A stretch of DNA of 64,000 nucleotides from Halalkalicoccus subterraneus (GCF_003697815.1 NZ_RDQG01000085.1:186001-250000); one strand, 5' to 3'. Positions 37,821 to 47,415 are shown, counted from the first letter of the stretch. Numbers and translations are program-made. Notes: generated from the sequence alone by a model not told the origin.

Positions 37821-38218
37821 GGGTATAGACTGTTCATGTGCGACGATAATACATATATGTGGCGGTCGGTTCACAAATCGATATACACGGTCAGGAATTC
37901 GTGACGTTCCACCACGGTTGGGATCCTCGGATACATCGGACGGTCTCTCAAGGAGAGCCTCCCGCTCGCGGTTATGGCGGTCGTTGACGCCGAAGGAGCT
38001 GCCTACCGACGACCCGGAGCCGAGACGGTGGTGGGTCCGACGGGCCGTTTCAGGACGAGGTACTGCCGGCTATCTCCGAGATCCGCTGTGGGCCTATCGG
38101 TTCGAGAGCTGTCCAGCCATAGAGATCTGATATAACGCAGTAGCCATCGCTACTACTCTTTGGTCGTCCCGTTACTAAATACTCGTCCCCTCTACTAACC
38201 ACGATTGCGGACGCAGAA
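37821..38218. other. Gene-free interval
   Basis: 398 bases between the divergent iron-sulfur subunit gene and the small ORF at 38219. It contains an AT-rich promoter-like sequence near 37845-37858 and nothing else that I recognise. Confidence 0.35.
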
Positions 38219-38398
38219 ATGGGCGAAGATAAGGCAAGACAGGGGTACTGTACCGTCCTCCAGCGCTACGATACCGGGGACGTACTCGCCGTTCAGGTCT
38301 ACCGGGACGGAACGGGTCTCGAAGGTGAGATCATCGGGAGGGGACTTGAACCGATTCGAACCACCGAAAACGATACCGGAGAACTGAGTGTATCGTGA
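38219..38398 (+). CDS. 59-residue hypothetical protein
   Basis: Starts MGEDKARQGYCTVLQRYDTG and ends at TGA 38396-38398. Predicted beta-rich small domain ('CTVLQRYDTGDVLAVQVYRD', 'EGEIIGRGLEPIRTT') with typical haloarchaeal codon choice. 85 bases ahead of the GMP reductase gene on the same strand, so possibly co-transcribed. No family recognised. Confidence 0.5.
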   Translation: MGEDKARQGYCTVLQRYDTGDVLAVQVYRDGTGLEGEIIGRGLEPIRTTENDTGELSVS

Positions 38399-38483
38399 CC
38401 GTGTCATCGTCGTCCCAATAGTCACCTCGATACGAGAGATCCGAGACGCTTATCCGTCAGGAACGGTTTCCATACTGGGGATA

Positions 38484-39593
38484 ATGAACGATTTGCGCAC
38501 CGGCTTGAGTTACGGCGATGTCCTGTTAGTACCGAAGCGGTCATCTGTTTACAGTCGGACCGACATCGATCTCTCGACGACACTCACCCCGACTGTGCAA
38601 CTGGATATGCCGCTCGTCTCGGCCGCGATGGATACCGTTACGGAAGCCGACCTGGCGATCGAACTCGCTCGTGCCGGGGGATTCGGGGTTCTCCACCGGT
38701 TCCTCACCGCCGATGAACAGGCCGCACAGGTCACACGAGTGAAAACCGCGGACGAACAAGTCGGCGCCGCCATCGGTATCGATGAAGATTACGTCGCACG
38801 CTCCGGTGCCGTGGTTGACGCTGGTGTGGACGCACTCGTCGTTGACGTCGCGCACGGACATCTCGAACGGACGCTCGACGCCGTCGAAACCCTCTCCGTG
38901 GAGTTCCCTGATACGGACCTCGTTGCCGGCAACGTCGCGACGCCTGCAGGCGTCGAGGACCTCGCTGCTGCCGGTGCCGACTGCGTGAAAGTCGGTATCG
39001 GACCCGGCTCTCACTGCACCACCCGAAAGGTCGCCGGTGCCGGCGTCCCCCAGCTGACCGCCATCGATGACTGTGCAACAGCGGCTGCGGATCTGGATGT
39101 CACTATCTGTGCGGACGGTGGAATTCGTACCTCGGGCGATGCGGTCAAGGCACTGATGGCCGGGGCGGATACCGTGATGCTCGGGAGCCTCTTTGCCGGT
39201 ACCGAGGAAGTACCTGGCGCGGTCATCGAAGTCGATGGAACGCGGTACAAGCGGTCCCGAGGGATGGCAACCACGGCAGCGGCGGAGGACCGTGAGGACA
39301 AGCAGAACGACGTCAGTGCCGACGAAGGAGTCGAAGCCCTCTCTCCATACAAAGGGCCAATCGCTGCTGTGGCCGAGGAGTTCTGTGCCGGGCTCCGCTC
39401 AGGGCTTTCCTATTGTGGCGGCCATACGATCCCGAAGGCCCGTGAAACGGCCGAATTCATCCGGGTCGCCCAAAGCGCGAAAGAACGCGAAGGGTTCCAT
39501 GCCGATCAGGACTGGGAAGGCATCACCGCAGATAGTGAGGTAACACAGACACCCGATTCCGCTTTCGAAACGACCGCCGAAAACGACGAGTGA
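38484..39593 (+). CDS. guaC: GMP reductase-type IMPDH/GMPR enzyme without CBS domains
   Basis: 369 residues (ATG 38484). TIM barrel with catalytic Cys178 in '[10 protein letters not shown]' and the phosphate-binding '[19 protein letters not shown]'. The CBS pair of classical IMP dehydrogenase is missing. The flap reads '[11 protein letters not shown]' and lacks the Arg-Tyr pair IMPDH uses to activate water, so GMP reductase (GMP to IMP with NADPH) is favoured. A short acidic tail (~30 residues) ends the protein. The location beside xanthine dehydrogenase suggests a purine recycling link. Confidence 0.8.
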   Translation: MNDLRTGLSYGDVLLVPKRSSVYSRTDIDLSTTLTPTVQLDMPLVSAAMDTVTEADLAIELARAGGFGVLHRFLTADEQAAQVTRVKTADEQVGAAIGIDEDYVARSGAVVDAGVDALVVDVAHGHLERTLDAVETLSVEFPDTDLVAGNVATPAGVEDLAAAGADCVKVGIGPGSHCTTRKVAGAGVPQLTAIDDCATAAADLDVTICADGGIRTSGDAVKALMAGADTVMLGSLFAGTEEVPGAVIEVDGTRYKRSRGMATTAAAEDREDKQNDVSADEGVEALSPYKGPIAAVAEEFCAGLRSGLSYCGGHTIPKARETAEFIRVAQSAKEREGFHADQDWEGITADSEVTQTPDSAFETTAENDE

Positions 39594-39832
39594 GCCGAGA
39601 ACCCTCTCTCCCTCAAAAGAAAGCACTACGGACGAGGTGACGTACAACTGTTAGACACGATTCGGCTCGTGGCGAGGAGAACAGCCATTGTCGAAGCGGC
39701 GTACTTCGGGCGAGGTCTCTATCGGCCGATCGGAACTTCGGACCTATTTCGAACTGAGAGGACACCCTCCTCCCCGGAGTGAACGTGTGTTCGGAAAAGA
39801 CTACAAGATAGCGGATCCCTCTATCAGGAGAA

Positions 39833-41167
39833 ATGGATATCCTCATCGTCGGAGCAGGCGACGTGGGATCGAACCTCGCTCGTGATCTCGCTGACACGCA
39901 CGAGATCACGGTCATCGATCGAAACCCCGATCTGGTCGATACGCTCACCGCACAGCTCGATATAACGGGCATAACTGCCGACGGCCGATCACTGGTAACG
40001 CTCAAAGAGGCCGGGCTGGAGAACGCAGATATCGTCATTGCGAGCACCGATAATGACGCGACCAACGTGATGGTCTGTACTACTGCCAATCGAATCGGCA
40101 GTATTCGTACGATCGCTCGGGTCAAGGACGCAGGACTGTTTCAGGTATGGCAATCGTCGGACGGTGGATTCGGTGTCGATGCGATGCTCTGTGTCGACCT
40201 GCTCGCTGCACAAGACCTCGTCCAAACCTTGACAGTACCGGGAGCTCGATCCACCGGCGTCCTCGCCGATGGCATGGCGGAGGTCGCCGAATTCCACATT
40301 GGAGAGGACACACCGATAACGGATCGGACCGTTGCAGACGGAGACACCTATCCGTCCCTGACCTTCGCCGCCATCATTCGCGATGAGAGGATTCTCCCGG
40401 CAGAGAAGGAGAGCGTTATTCGTGCTGAGGACTCACTCGTGGTCATCGGGAGTCCCACGGCAGTGTCCCGACTCGCAAACGACATCGCTGCCCAACCGGT
40501 GCCACAGTCGGACGACACCGTTATAGTTGCTGGTGGGGGCACGATCGGCTATCAAATCGCTCGATTGTTCGAACAGCGCGGGTTAGACACGCGACTGGTA
40601 GAGCACGATCCCGAACGGATCTCCTGGCTCGAAGATCGGCTCAAGAACACGTCAGTCATCGAAGCCGACGTGACTGACGTCGAAGCGTTCGGCCGCAAAC
40701 AGCTCCCGAATACTGACCTTCTGGTTGGTGCGACCGACGACGATACGAACTACCTGCTGGCACAGTTGGCACAGGAACTTGGGACGGCCCGGACAGCCGC
40801 GATCGTTGATGATTCACAGGTGCTTGATATCTTCGAGGAGGGGGGTATCGAGGTAGCGGTTCACCCGGAAAACATCGTTACAGAAGAGATCCTACAATCG
40901 GTCTATCACCAGCGGACGGAGAGTGTGAGTATACTCAACCACGGCGCGGCTGAAGTTCTGGATATCGTCGTAGACGAACAGAGCATCTTAGCCGGGGATT
41001 CCCCGAACGATATCGCACAACATCTACCCGAGAGTTTCACCATCGGTGCGATTATTCGAGGGGAGACACTTCGAACACCGCGTGCAGGCACCATCATCGA
41101 AACCGGAGACCGAGTGATCGCGTTCGTCGCCACCAACCGGATGGATGAAGTAACGGAGAAGATCTGA
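39833..41167 (+). CDS. trkA: TrkA, potassium uptake regulatory subunit
   Basis: 444 residues with two RCK modules. The first NAD site is 'MDILIVGAGDVGSNLARDLA' at the N-terminus and the second is 'TVIVAGGGTIGYQIARLFEQ' near residue 225. Each is followed by a TrkA_C domain (e.g. 'NHGAAEVLDIVVDEQSIL'). It binds nucleotides on the cytoplasmic face and gates a TrkH/KtrB channel; no channel gene is in view. Potassium accumulation is central to haloarchaeal osmoadaptation, so this may be one of several trkA copies. Confidence 0.95.
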   Translation: MDILIVGAGDVGSNLARDLADTHEITVIDRNPDLVDTLTAQLDITGITADGRSLVTLKEAGLENADIVIASTDNDATNVMVCTTANRIGSIRTIARVKDAGLFQVWQSSDGGFGVDAMLCVDLLAAQDLVQTLTVPGARSTGVLADGMAEVAEFHIGEDTPITDRTVADGDTYPSLTFAAIIRDERILPAEKESVIRAEDSLVVIGSPTAVSRLANDIAAQPVPQSDDTVIVAGGGTIGYQIARLFEQRGLDTRLVEHDPERISWLEDRLKNTSVIEADVTDVEAFGRKQLPNTDLLVGATDDDTNYLLAQLAQELGTARTAAIVDDSQVLDIFEEGGIEVAVHPENIVTEEILQSVYHQRTESVSILNHGAAEVLDIVVDEQSILAGDSPNDIAQHLPESFTIGAIIRGETLRTPRAGTIIETGDRVIAFVATNRMDEVTEKI

Positions 41168-41426
41168 ACACGCAGGCTCATCGTTTCCCTTTCCTGTGAA
41201 TGGGACCGCACACAGCCACTATATGAGATCGGCGTTGCTGGGTCTCGAACTTAGCTGGCCGCTCTCGATACTTGGATTCCTGACCGGAGTTAAGTAACGG
41301 TCCCGCTCCCCTTCTTCGTCAGTATCACGCACACTCTTACTTGGTTCGAGATCGGCGGTTGTAAAACGGCCAACTGTAACGCGATAGTTGCGGATAGACG
41401 TCACAGCTATACGAATTTCGCTGATC

Positions 41427-42257
41427 CTAGTCCCCGTCGAGCCACGTTTCTTTTACTTCTGTAAGTGACTCACCGATCTTGTGTCCCTCATAGCCGAAGA
41501 GATCCTCATAGCCATGCGTGGACATCATTATCGGCCAGAATGACTCATCGGCGATCAGATCGGTCCCATCGACGCTCGCATAGGCCGTTCCCGCAGGAAC
41601 ACGCTCGAAGTTCTCTCCGTATAGCTCGTAGCACGTTCCGGAGGGTTTCGGAACGGGTTCGCTCATATGGAAATACTCCGGATCGGCGTCAGAGGGCTCG
41701 CCCGGAAGTGCGTCCACCCGCTTGAGGAACGCCCGGGCTTGGTGTTCAGCGGTCACAGCCGTTTCCTCGGAATCGTCCGACGCGAGCTCGATCTCGACGC
41801 TAAGACCACACACGGTGATCGTCTGCTCATTCACTCCCCAGTGATCAACGACATATGGGACAGGGAGCTCCGAGGCCAGATCGAACTCCTGGGGTCGAGA
41901 GCTGTGGATGAGCGCAAACGGCGTGGGTTCGGACTCAGTCGCGTGCAATGAGAGGGTTGTATGCCCTTCGATGAGTTCGCAGAGCTGGGCTGCGATCCGT
42001 TCTTCTCGATCACCGTCCGGGTCACCGGGAAAGACGCGATTGAGATCCGAATCGAGGTAGCGTTTGTCGGCTTCGATCGCAGCCGGGTTAGCGAGTACGA
42101 ATGCAACGCCCCGTTGGAGATCGAGATCGGCTTCGCGCAGGCGCCGCACCGCACGGATGCCACTTCGTTCGTCGCCGTGGACGCCACCGATAACTATGAC
42201 CTCCGGCTCTTTTGGACCCCGAATGGTCACGTCGAGTAGCCCGAAGTCACGTTGCAT
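41427..42257 (-). CDS. AstE/AspA-family zinc deacylase (succinylglutamate desuccinylase/aspartoacylase)
   Basis: 276 residues from ATG 42257 (MQRDFGLLDV). The zinc site 'VIVIGGVHGDERSGIRAVRR' (HGDE), 'NPAAIEADKRYLDSDLNRVFPG' (family loop with Asn/Arg) and 'TTLSLHATESEP' (second His) are clear. The family removes acyl groups from amino acids or takes part in compatible-solute catabolism. A longer frame to 42311 exists but the shorter start aligns with the family. Single gene; substrate unknown. Confidence 0.85.
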   Translation of the reverse strand: MQRDFGLLDVTIRGPKEPEVIVIGGVHGDERSGIRAVRRLREADLDLQRGVAFVLANPAAIEADKRYLDSDLNRVFPGDPDGDREERIAAQLCELIEGHTTLSLHATESEPTPFALIHSSRPQEFDLASELPVPYVVDHWGVNEQTITVCGLSVEIELASDDSEETAVTAEHQARAFLKRVDALPGEPSDADPEYFHMSEPVPKPSGTCYELYGENFERVPAGTAYASVDGTDLIADESFWPIMMSTHGYEDLFGYEGHKIGESLTEVKETWLDGD

Positions 42258-42367
42258 ACCACTACTGTTTTCGGGGTGATCGCTTGTAAATGCTCTGTTA
42301 ACGAATATCAAACATCATATATAGTGAATTTGAGAGACGGAGGAGGGCTGTAGTATATATTAGCACA

Positions 42368-42631
42368 TTACTCACGGAGATCTTTCGATCGAAGTTCACC
42401 TCTCGCATACCACGTTCGAGGGCGAACAGCCGCAATAACTGCACCAAGATAGAACAATCCAACAACGGCTATGACTACTACACCAGGGAGAATACCGACT
42501 GCAGCACTCGCTGTCCATGCTCCCGCATCAAAGGCCGTTATATGGACGAGCCATACAGCAAGCAATACCGCGAGTAACGGCAGATACACACGTCGAAGTC
42601 GGTGTGCAATGGCCTCCTCGGCGGTGCACGC
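42368..42631 (-). pseudogene. C-terminal remnant of a DUF2270 membrane protein
   Basis: The last ~85 codons encode two membrane helices ('RRVYLPLLAVLLAVWLVHIT', 'GILPGVVVIAVVGLFYLGAV') like the C-terminus of haloarchaeal DUF2270 proteins, which are normally about 220-250 residues. Upstream of ~42631 the frame stays open but turns into arginine/serine-rich sequence without the expected N-terminal part, so the gene looks truncated. A short functional protein is less likely. Confidence 0.5.
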
Positions 42632-42824
42632 GAGAACGCGGTCGGAAACGCCTGCGGATCGTCGTCCTCCTGATGCCGGACGGGACCGACCAGGACGAGA
42701 CGCTCGAGTACACGGCAGAATCGCTCGCGACGCCACACCGTTCACACCGCTGTAATCGTCGCCGTACTCCGCCGAGGACCTGTCGAGGGAACCCGTTTTT
42801 ACCAAGGAAATCGAAGCCTGAACC

Positions 42825-44069
42825 ATGCCACACACGTTGGTCGTCGCAGACGACCTCACCGGTGCGACCGACACCGCCCACGCGTTCGCGAAACGAGGTT
42901 ACGAGACGGCGGTACAGGTCGACTCCGACCGAACACCACCGGATGCGACCGTCCTCGCGGTCACTACCGACTCCCGGTACGTCGACCCCGAGATCGCCGC
43001 AGACCGGGTCCGAGGGGCGATCGAAACGACCGACACGAGGGCCGTCTATAAGAAGGTCGACTCGACGCTTCGGGGGAACGTCGTCTCCGAGATCCGGGGT
43101 GCGATGTCCTATGGCTTCGATCTCGCCCTCTTCGCGCCCGCCTCGCCCGCTCTCGGCCGGATCACGGCTGGCGGCTACCACCTCGTCGACGGTCAGTTAC
43201 TTACTGATACCGAATACGCAGACGACCCGAACGGTCCTCCGAATGCGCACCTGCCGACGCTCTTGGCCGAAGCCGAGTCTCCCATCGAACCTCTCGGAGT
43301 CGAAGTCGTCGCCGCCGGATCTGAATCGATTCACGAGGCGCTCGCCGAGGTTCCGTCCGGCGCGCTCGTCGCCTGTGACACGACCCACGAGCGGCACCTC
43401 GAAGCGATCGCACGGACGGACAGCGAACTCGACGGCCCGACGCTCTACGTCGGGAGCGCCGGCCTCGCCGCACACGTTGCCGTTTCGGGCGAACTCGATA
43501 GCGAGCCCCGCCGAATCGCCGGCGACGGAGGATCTCTGGGGATCGTTGGCAGCGTCAGCGAGCGCTCGTTGGACCAACTCTCGACCCTACCTACCGAGTG
43601 GGTACTCGCGCTCGACCCCGAGGAGATGCTCGCCGATCCCGAGGATGCGGGCCGGAAGGCGGGCCAGCGGACCACGAAACGTCTCGCAAACGGCGAGCAC
43701 ACCGTCGTCACGGCCGCACAGGACCGGGAGGCGGTCGATCGAACGCTCGAACTCGGTCGGGAGGGCGGCCTCGACGACGAGGTGACCAAAACGCGGGTCG
43801 CCAACGCGCTCGCGAGCGCTGCGCGGACGGGGATCGAGGAGGCGGCTGGGCTGTTCGTTACCGGTGGGAACGTCGCGATGGCCGTCTTCGATGCGCTGGA
43901 GGTGAGAGCGCTTTGTCTTTCGGGCGAGGAGATCGAGGCGGGAATCCCGGTCAGTCGGCTCGACGGTGGAATCGCTGACGGCACCCCAGCCGTCACGAAG
44001 GCGGGTGGGTTCGGACACGAGGGAACAGTAATTAACTGCCTGCGATTCCTCGGTAACGACCATGAGTAA
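42825..44069 (+). CDS. dtnK: Four-carbon acid sugar kinase (DtnK/OtnK type, DUF1537)
   Basis: 414 residues. The N-terminal domain begins 'LVVADDLTGATDTAHAFAKRG', the substrate motif of the DUF1537 family, and continues 'YKKVDSTLRGNV'. The C-terminal nucleotide domain has 'TGGNVAMAVFDAL' and 'PAVTKAGGFGHEG'. These kinases phosphorylate C4 acids such as D-threonate or D-erythronate. The stop overlaps the start of the PdxA2-like gene by 8 bases, the classical DtnK-PdxA2 arrangement, which makes a threonate/erythronate 4-phosphate route likely. First gene of a three-gene operon. Confidence 0.88.
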   Translation: MPHTLVVADDLTGATDTAHAFAKRGYETAVQVDSDRTPPDATVLAVTTDSRYVDPEIAADRVRGAIETTDTRAVYKKVDSTLRGNVVSEIRGAMSYGFDLALFAPASPALGRITAGGYHLVDGQLLTDTEYADDPNGPPNAHLPTLLAEAESPIEPLGVEVVAAGSESIHEALAEVPSGALVACDTTHERHLEAIARTDSELDGPTLYVGSAGLAAHVAVSGELDSEPRRIAGDGGSLGIVGSVSERSLDQLSTLPTEWVLALDPEEMLADPEDAGRKAGQRTTKRLANGEHTVVTAAQDREAVDRTLELGREGGLDDEVTKTRVANALASAARTGIEEAAGLFVTGGNVAMAVFDALEVRALCLSGEEIEAGIPVSRLDGGIADGTPAVTKAGGFGHEGTVINCLRFLGNDHE

Positions 44070-45090
44070 GCCCACGATCGGAATCACGATGGGTGACCCG
44101 GCCGGGATCGGCCCGGAGATCGTCGTCAAGGGATATTGCGAGCTTCGGGAGACCGCTGACGTGCTGGTGATCGGCGACGCCGGGGTCGTCGAGAGCGCCT
44201 GCGGGATCTGTGGGTCGGACCTCGGCGTCGAGCGGATCGGTTCGCCCACCGAGGCGTCGTTCGAGCGCGAGCGAATCCCTGTGCTCGATCTGGACAACGT
44301 CGCCGACTTGGAGCGCGGCATCGTCCACGAGGCGTACGGAACGGCGAGTCTGGAGTATATCGAGCGAGCGATTTCGCTCGCTCAGTCCGGCGCAATCGAC
44401 GCGATGGTGACCGCCCCGATCAACAAGCAGTCGACTGAACTCGCGGGCAGCGAGTATGCGGGCCACACGGGGATGCTTGCCGACTACACGGGTACGGAAA
44501 ACTACTCGATGATGCTGATCGAGGGCGATCTCCGGGTCACGCATGTCAGCACCCACGTCCCACTGCGAGAGGCCTGCGACCTCGTGAGCGAACAGTCGGT
44601 GCTCGACACCATCCGGGTGACCGACGAGGCGCTCCGTGAACTGGGCGTCGAGGAGCCGACGGTTGCGGTCGCAGGACTGAACCCCCACGCGAGTGATGGA
44701 GGGCTGCTCGGCGAGGAAGACAGTGAAGAGATCGAGCCCGCCGTCGAGAGAGCTCGTGAAGAAGGGATCGACGCCTTCGGGCCCGAATCCCCGGATACGG
44801 TTTATATACAGGCCGCTCGCGGCGCGGCGGACTGCGTCGTCTCGATGTATCACGATCAGGGCCACATTCCCATCAAGATGCTCGGCTTCGCGGAGGGCGG
44901 GGCGGTCTCGGGGGTCAACGTCACGATCGGCCTGCCGATCATTCGTACCAGTGTCGACCACGGTACCGCATTCGACATCGCGGGCGAAGGGGTCGCCAGC
45001 GAGCAGAGCCTGCTTCAGGCCGTCGAGGTCGCGAGCGAGATGGCGCGGGCTCGAGACGGGGCAAGCCTCGAAGCGGGTGACGCAGCGTGA
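44062..45090 (+). CDS. pdxA2: PdxA2-type 4-phosphotetronate dehydrogenase
   Basis: 342 residues of the PdxA fold. 'GITMGDPAGIGPEIVVK' opens the protein, metal His residues lie in 'AGHTGMLADYTG' and 'MYHDQGHIPIKMLGF', and 'VNVTIGLPIIRTSVDHGTA' closes the active site. Paired with a DtnK-like kinase, it should oxidise and decarboxylate D-threonate/D-erythronate 4-phosphate to dihydroxyacetone phosphate, unlike PdxA of vitamin B6 synthesis, which archaea with the PdxS/T route do not need. It overlaps both flanking genes. Confidence 0.87.
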   Translation: MSKPTIGITMGDPAGIGPEIVVKGYCELRETADVLVIGDAGVVESACGICGSDLGVERIGSPTEASFERERIPVLDLDNVADLERGIVHEAYGTASLEYIERAISLAQSGAIDAMVTAPINKQSTELAGSEYAGHTGMLADYTGTENYSMMLIEGDLRVTHVSTHVPLREACDLVSEQSVLDTIRVTDEALRELGVEEPTVAVAGLNPHASDGGLLGEEDSEEIEPAVERAREEGIDAFGPESPDTVYIQAARGAADCVVSMYHDQGHIPIKMLGFAEGGAVSGVNVTIGLPIIRTSVDHGTAFDIAGEGVASEQSLLQAVEVASEMARARDGASLEAGDAA

Positions 45091-46391
45091 ACCTCAAGTT
45101 TCCCGACGGCGATACCCTTCGGGGTGCCAATGACGTCGAGCGCGAGGACCTGCCCCGGTTCGCGCGGGCGACCCGCCACCGGGACCTTGAGTCGATCGAG
45201 GACGTTGAGGGGGTCGCCCGCCGGGCCGTCTCGAAGCTACCCCTCGACGCGCTCGACTCCGGCGCGGAGGTTGCAATCACGGCCGGGAGCCGTGGTATCC
45301 ACGACATGCCCACACTGCTGGAAGCGGCGGTCGACGAACTTCGCGAGCGTGGGTTTGAACCCTCCGTAATCGCGGCGATGGGTTCGCATGGCGGGGCGAC
45401 CAGCGAGGGCCAACGCGAGACGCTCGAATCGCTCGGCATCACCGAGGACCGTTTGGAGTGTCCGATCCGTACCTCGATGTCGGTCGCGGAGATCGGACGC
45501 GATGGTCTGGACCGGCCGGTCTACGTTGCGGAGGACGCGCTCGACGTCGATGGCGTGATCCTCGCGAACCGGATCAAGCCGCATACGGATTTTCATGGAC
45601 CTGTCGAGAGCGGACTCTGCAAGATAGCGGTGATCGGACTTGGAAAACACCGCGGCGCGGAGTCGCTTCACAACGCCGGGCTGGCGGCCGACTTCAGCGA
45701 GGTCATACGGGAACGAGCCGAACTGATCATCGAAGAGAGTCCTATCCTGGGTGGGCTCGGGTTGATCGAGAACGCCGCCGACAGGGCGAGCCATATCGAA
45801 GGTGTCCCCGCGGACCGGATTCTAGGGCGCGAACCGGAACTGCTTGACCGTGCGCGCGAGGAACTCCCGATGCTACCCGTTTCCGATCTCGACTTGCTAA
45901 TCGTCGACGAGATCGGCAAGGACGTCTCGGGGACGGGTATGGACACTAACGTGATCGGACGGGTGCTGTTTCACGGCGAGGACGAACCCGATAGCCCGAA
46001 CGTTACTCGGATTTATGCGTGTTCGATCACGCCCGCCTCGCACGGTAACGGACTGGGGCTCGGGCTAGCCGACTTCGTCCACCGGGATATGGTCGCGGAT
46101 CTCGAACTCTCGGACATGTACGTCAACATCGTCACCAGCGGCGAAACCTCACGGGCACGCATTCCCTTCGTCGTCCCCGACGACCTGACGGCCCTGATCC
46201 TCGCCTGCTCGACGACGGGGGTCGCGGATCCAACCGAACTCCGGGTCGCCCGGATCGAGAACACGATGGAACCCGACGACCTGCTCGTCTCGGAGGCCGT
46301 CGCCCGTGAACTGGAGGGGCGAGCGGACGTCGCGGTCGGCCCGCTTGAAGCGCTCGGATTCGAGGACGGGACGCTCCCCTCTCTCGATTGA
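45087..46391 (+). CDS. LarA-like nickel-pincer racemase family protein (DUF2088)
   Basis: 434 residues, GTG start at 45087 overlapping the pdxA2 stop. The N-terminal DUF2088 domain keeps ligands used by lactate racemase for the nickel-pincer cofactor: His101 ('MGSHGGAT'), His166/His170 ('KPHTDFHG'), Lys179 ('SGLCK') and His188 ('GKHRGAES'). LarA homologues racemise or epimerise 2-hydroxy acids. In this operon it could convert a tetronate stereoisomer into the form accepted by the kinase, which is not a described pathway (inference). No larB/larC/larE cofactor genes are in the window. Confidence 0.8.
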   Translation: MNLKFPDGDTLRGANDVEREDLPRFARATRHRDLESIEDVEGVARRAVSKLPLDALDSGAEVAITAGSRGIHDMPTLLEAAVDELRERGFEPSVIAAMGSHGGATSEGQRETLESLGITEDRLECPIRTSMSVAEIGRDGLDRPVYVAEDALDVDGVILANRIKPHTDFHGPVESGLCKIAVIGLGKHRGAESLHNAGLAADFSEVIRERAELIIEESPILGGLGLIENAADRASHIEGVPADRILGREPELLDRAREELPMLPVSDLDLLIVDEIGKDVSGTGMDTNVIGRVLFHGEDEPDSPNVTRIYACSITPASHGNGLGLGLADFVHRDMVADLELSDMYVNIVTSGETSRARIPFVVPDDLTALILACSTTGVADPTELRVARIENTMEPDDLLVSEAVARELEGRADVAVGPLEALGFEDGTLPSLD

Positions 46392-46596
46392 GTCGAGTTA
46401 CTGGGACGGAAATTCCTTTGGAGGTAATGCCCGGGTCGGCATAACCGTATCAGACTGTTCGTTTACTGGCGTGCTGTGCCCGATCGTCACTTCCTTTGAT
46501 GAAGGCGAAGGCGACGAGAAGTCTATGCTCTGTCTGTAGCGCTGGGCAACCCCAGCCGATCATCTGCGGCGGGTTCCAATAGAGCCATGTGGACAG

Positions 46597-46950
46597 TTAT
46601 CGTTCAGTTGAGGCGTCGTATCTCATTCGCTGACCAGTTGTAGAGCGTTCGCGCATGACTCGGTACAACGCGGCGACTCCGACGGATTCCACATAGAGAA
46701 CAACCGCCGTAGTCCCCCAGATGACGGGATCAGCCACGGCTTGAGTCAGGAACTGGTCCTGCAACCAAACAGGTGCCATCAGCGCAAAATATGCGAGCGC
46801 TGGGAAGACGAGAAGGAGCGTAAATGCAACCGCTACATCTCGGCCGATGAAGTATTTAATACGGTCTGTAGATCGGACCATGGCGCTGTATATGCTGTCT
46901 GAGGAGATAAACACGATAGTGACGAGAGATAACCCGCCACAGAAGCACAT
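46597..46950 (-). CDS. Three-helix membrane protein, unknown function
   Basis: 117 residues from ATG 46950 ('MCFCGGLSLVTIVFISSDSI'). Three hydrophobic helices: residues ~3-20, ~35-60 ('AVAFTLLLVFPALAYFALMA') and ~73-93 ('VIWGTTAVVLYVESVGVAAL'), then a basic tail. A TATA-like GATATACT on the minus strand (46969-46976) is 20-26 bases upstream, supporting this start over Met at 46881. No family recognised. Confidence 0.55.
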   Translation of the reverse strand: MCFCGGLSLVTIVFISSDSIYSAMVRSTDRIKYFIGRDVAVAFTLLLVFPALAYFALMAPVWLQDQFLTQAVADPVIWGTTAVVLYVESVGVAALYRVMRERSTTGQRMRYDASTER

Positions 46951-47217
46951 TAGACAGATCACACCAAGTATATCGCGCTCTGACGGGTTCACTATAGAGC
47001 TTCGCGAGACAATTGAGCTATCTGCGCGGACAATTCTGATTAAAGCCCAGAATACAGGTGTTGCTGGCCCGCGCGAACCAGAACGGAACTTTCCATCACA
47101 AGATGACGAAGAAGAACCAGACACTGGTGACCAAGCTGTCCTCGGCAAAGCGGGATCGATTACAGACCATATCAGCCGCATCGTCTTCCCAGCCTTCTCG
47201 TTAGATCGTGGCGATAG

Positions 47218-47415
47218 TTGTAAAATCCACGAGAACGCGTATTGGGACTTACAAACGCATCTTGGACGACTCTGGACGGTCATCGACGAACTCTATGATG
47301 CTGTGATCGTCGTTCTCGACGAGATCGACCGTCTCGCCCCACCTGATGACGCTCAAAACGTTCCAACAGAGGAGGCAGACGACAATAAACTCCTTATGCA
47401 GCTTTCTCGAGAGTC
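47218..47415 (+). pseudogene. Fragment of an Orc1/Cdc6-type replication initiator gene
   Basis: About 65 codons with 'HLGRLWTVIDELYDAVIVVL' followed by DEIDRL, the Walker B region of archaeal Orc1/Cdc6 AAA+ ATPases, then 'LLMQLSRES' in the spacing expected. The Walker A part, the rest of the AAA+ domain and the winged helix are absent on both sides. It is a relic of an extra orc gene as carried by haloarchaeal plasmids and islands. Confidence 0.6.

Noticed and set aside
42517-43785. 422-codon plus-strand frame overlapping the kinase gene
   Set aside because: A different frame of the DtnK-like gene; Pro/Arg/Ser-rich shadow.
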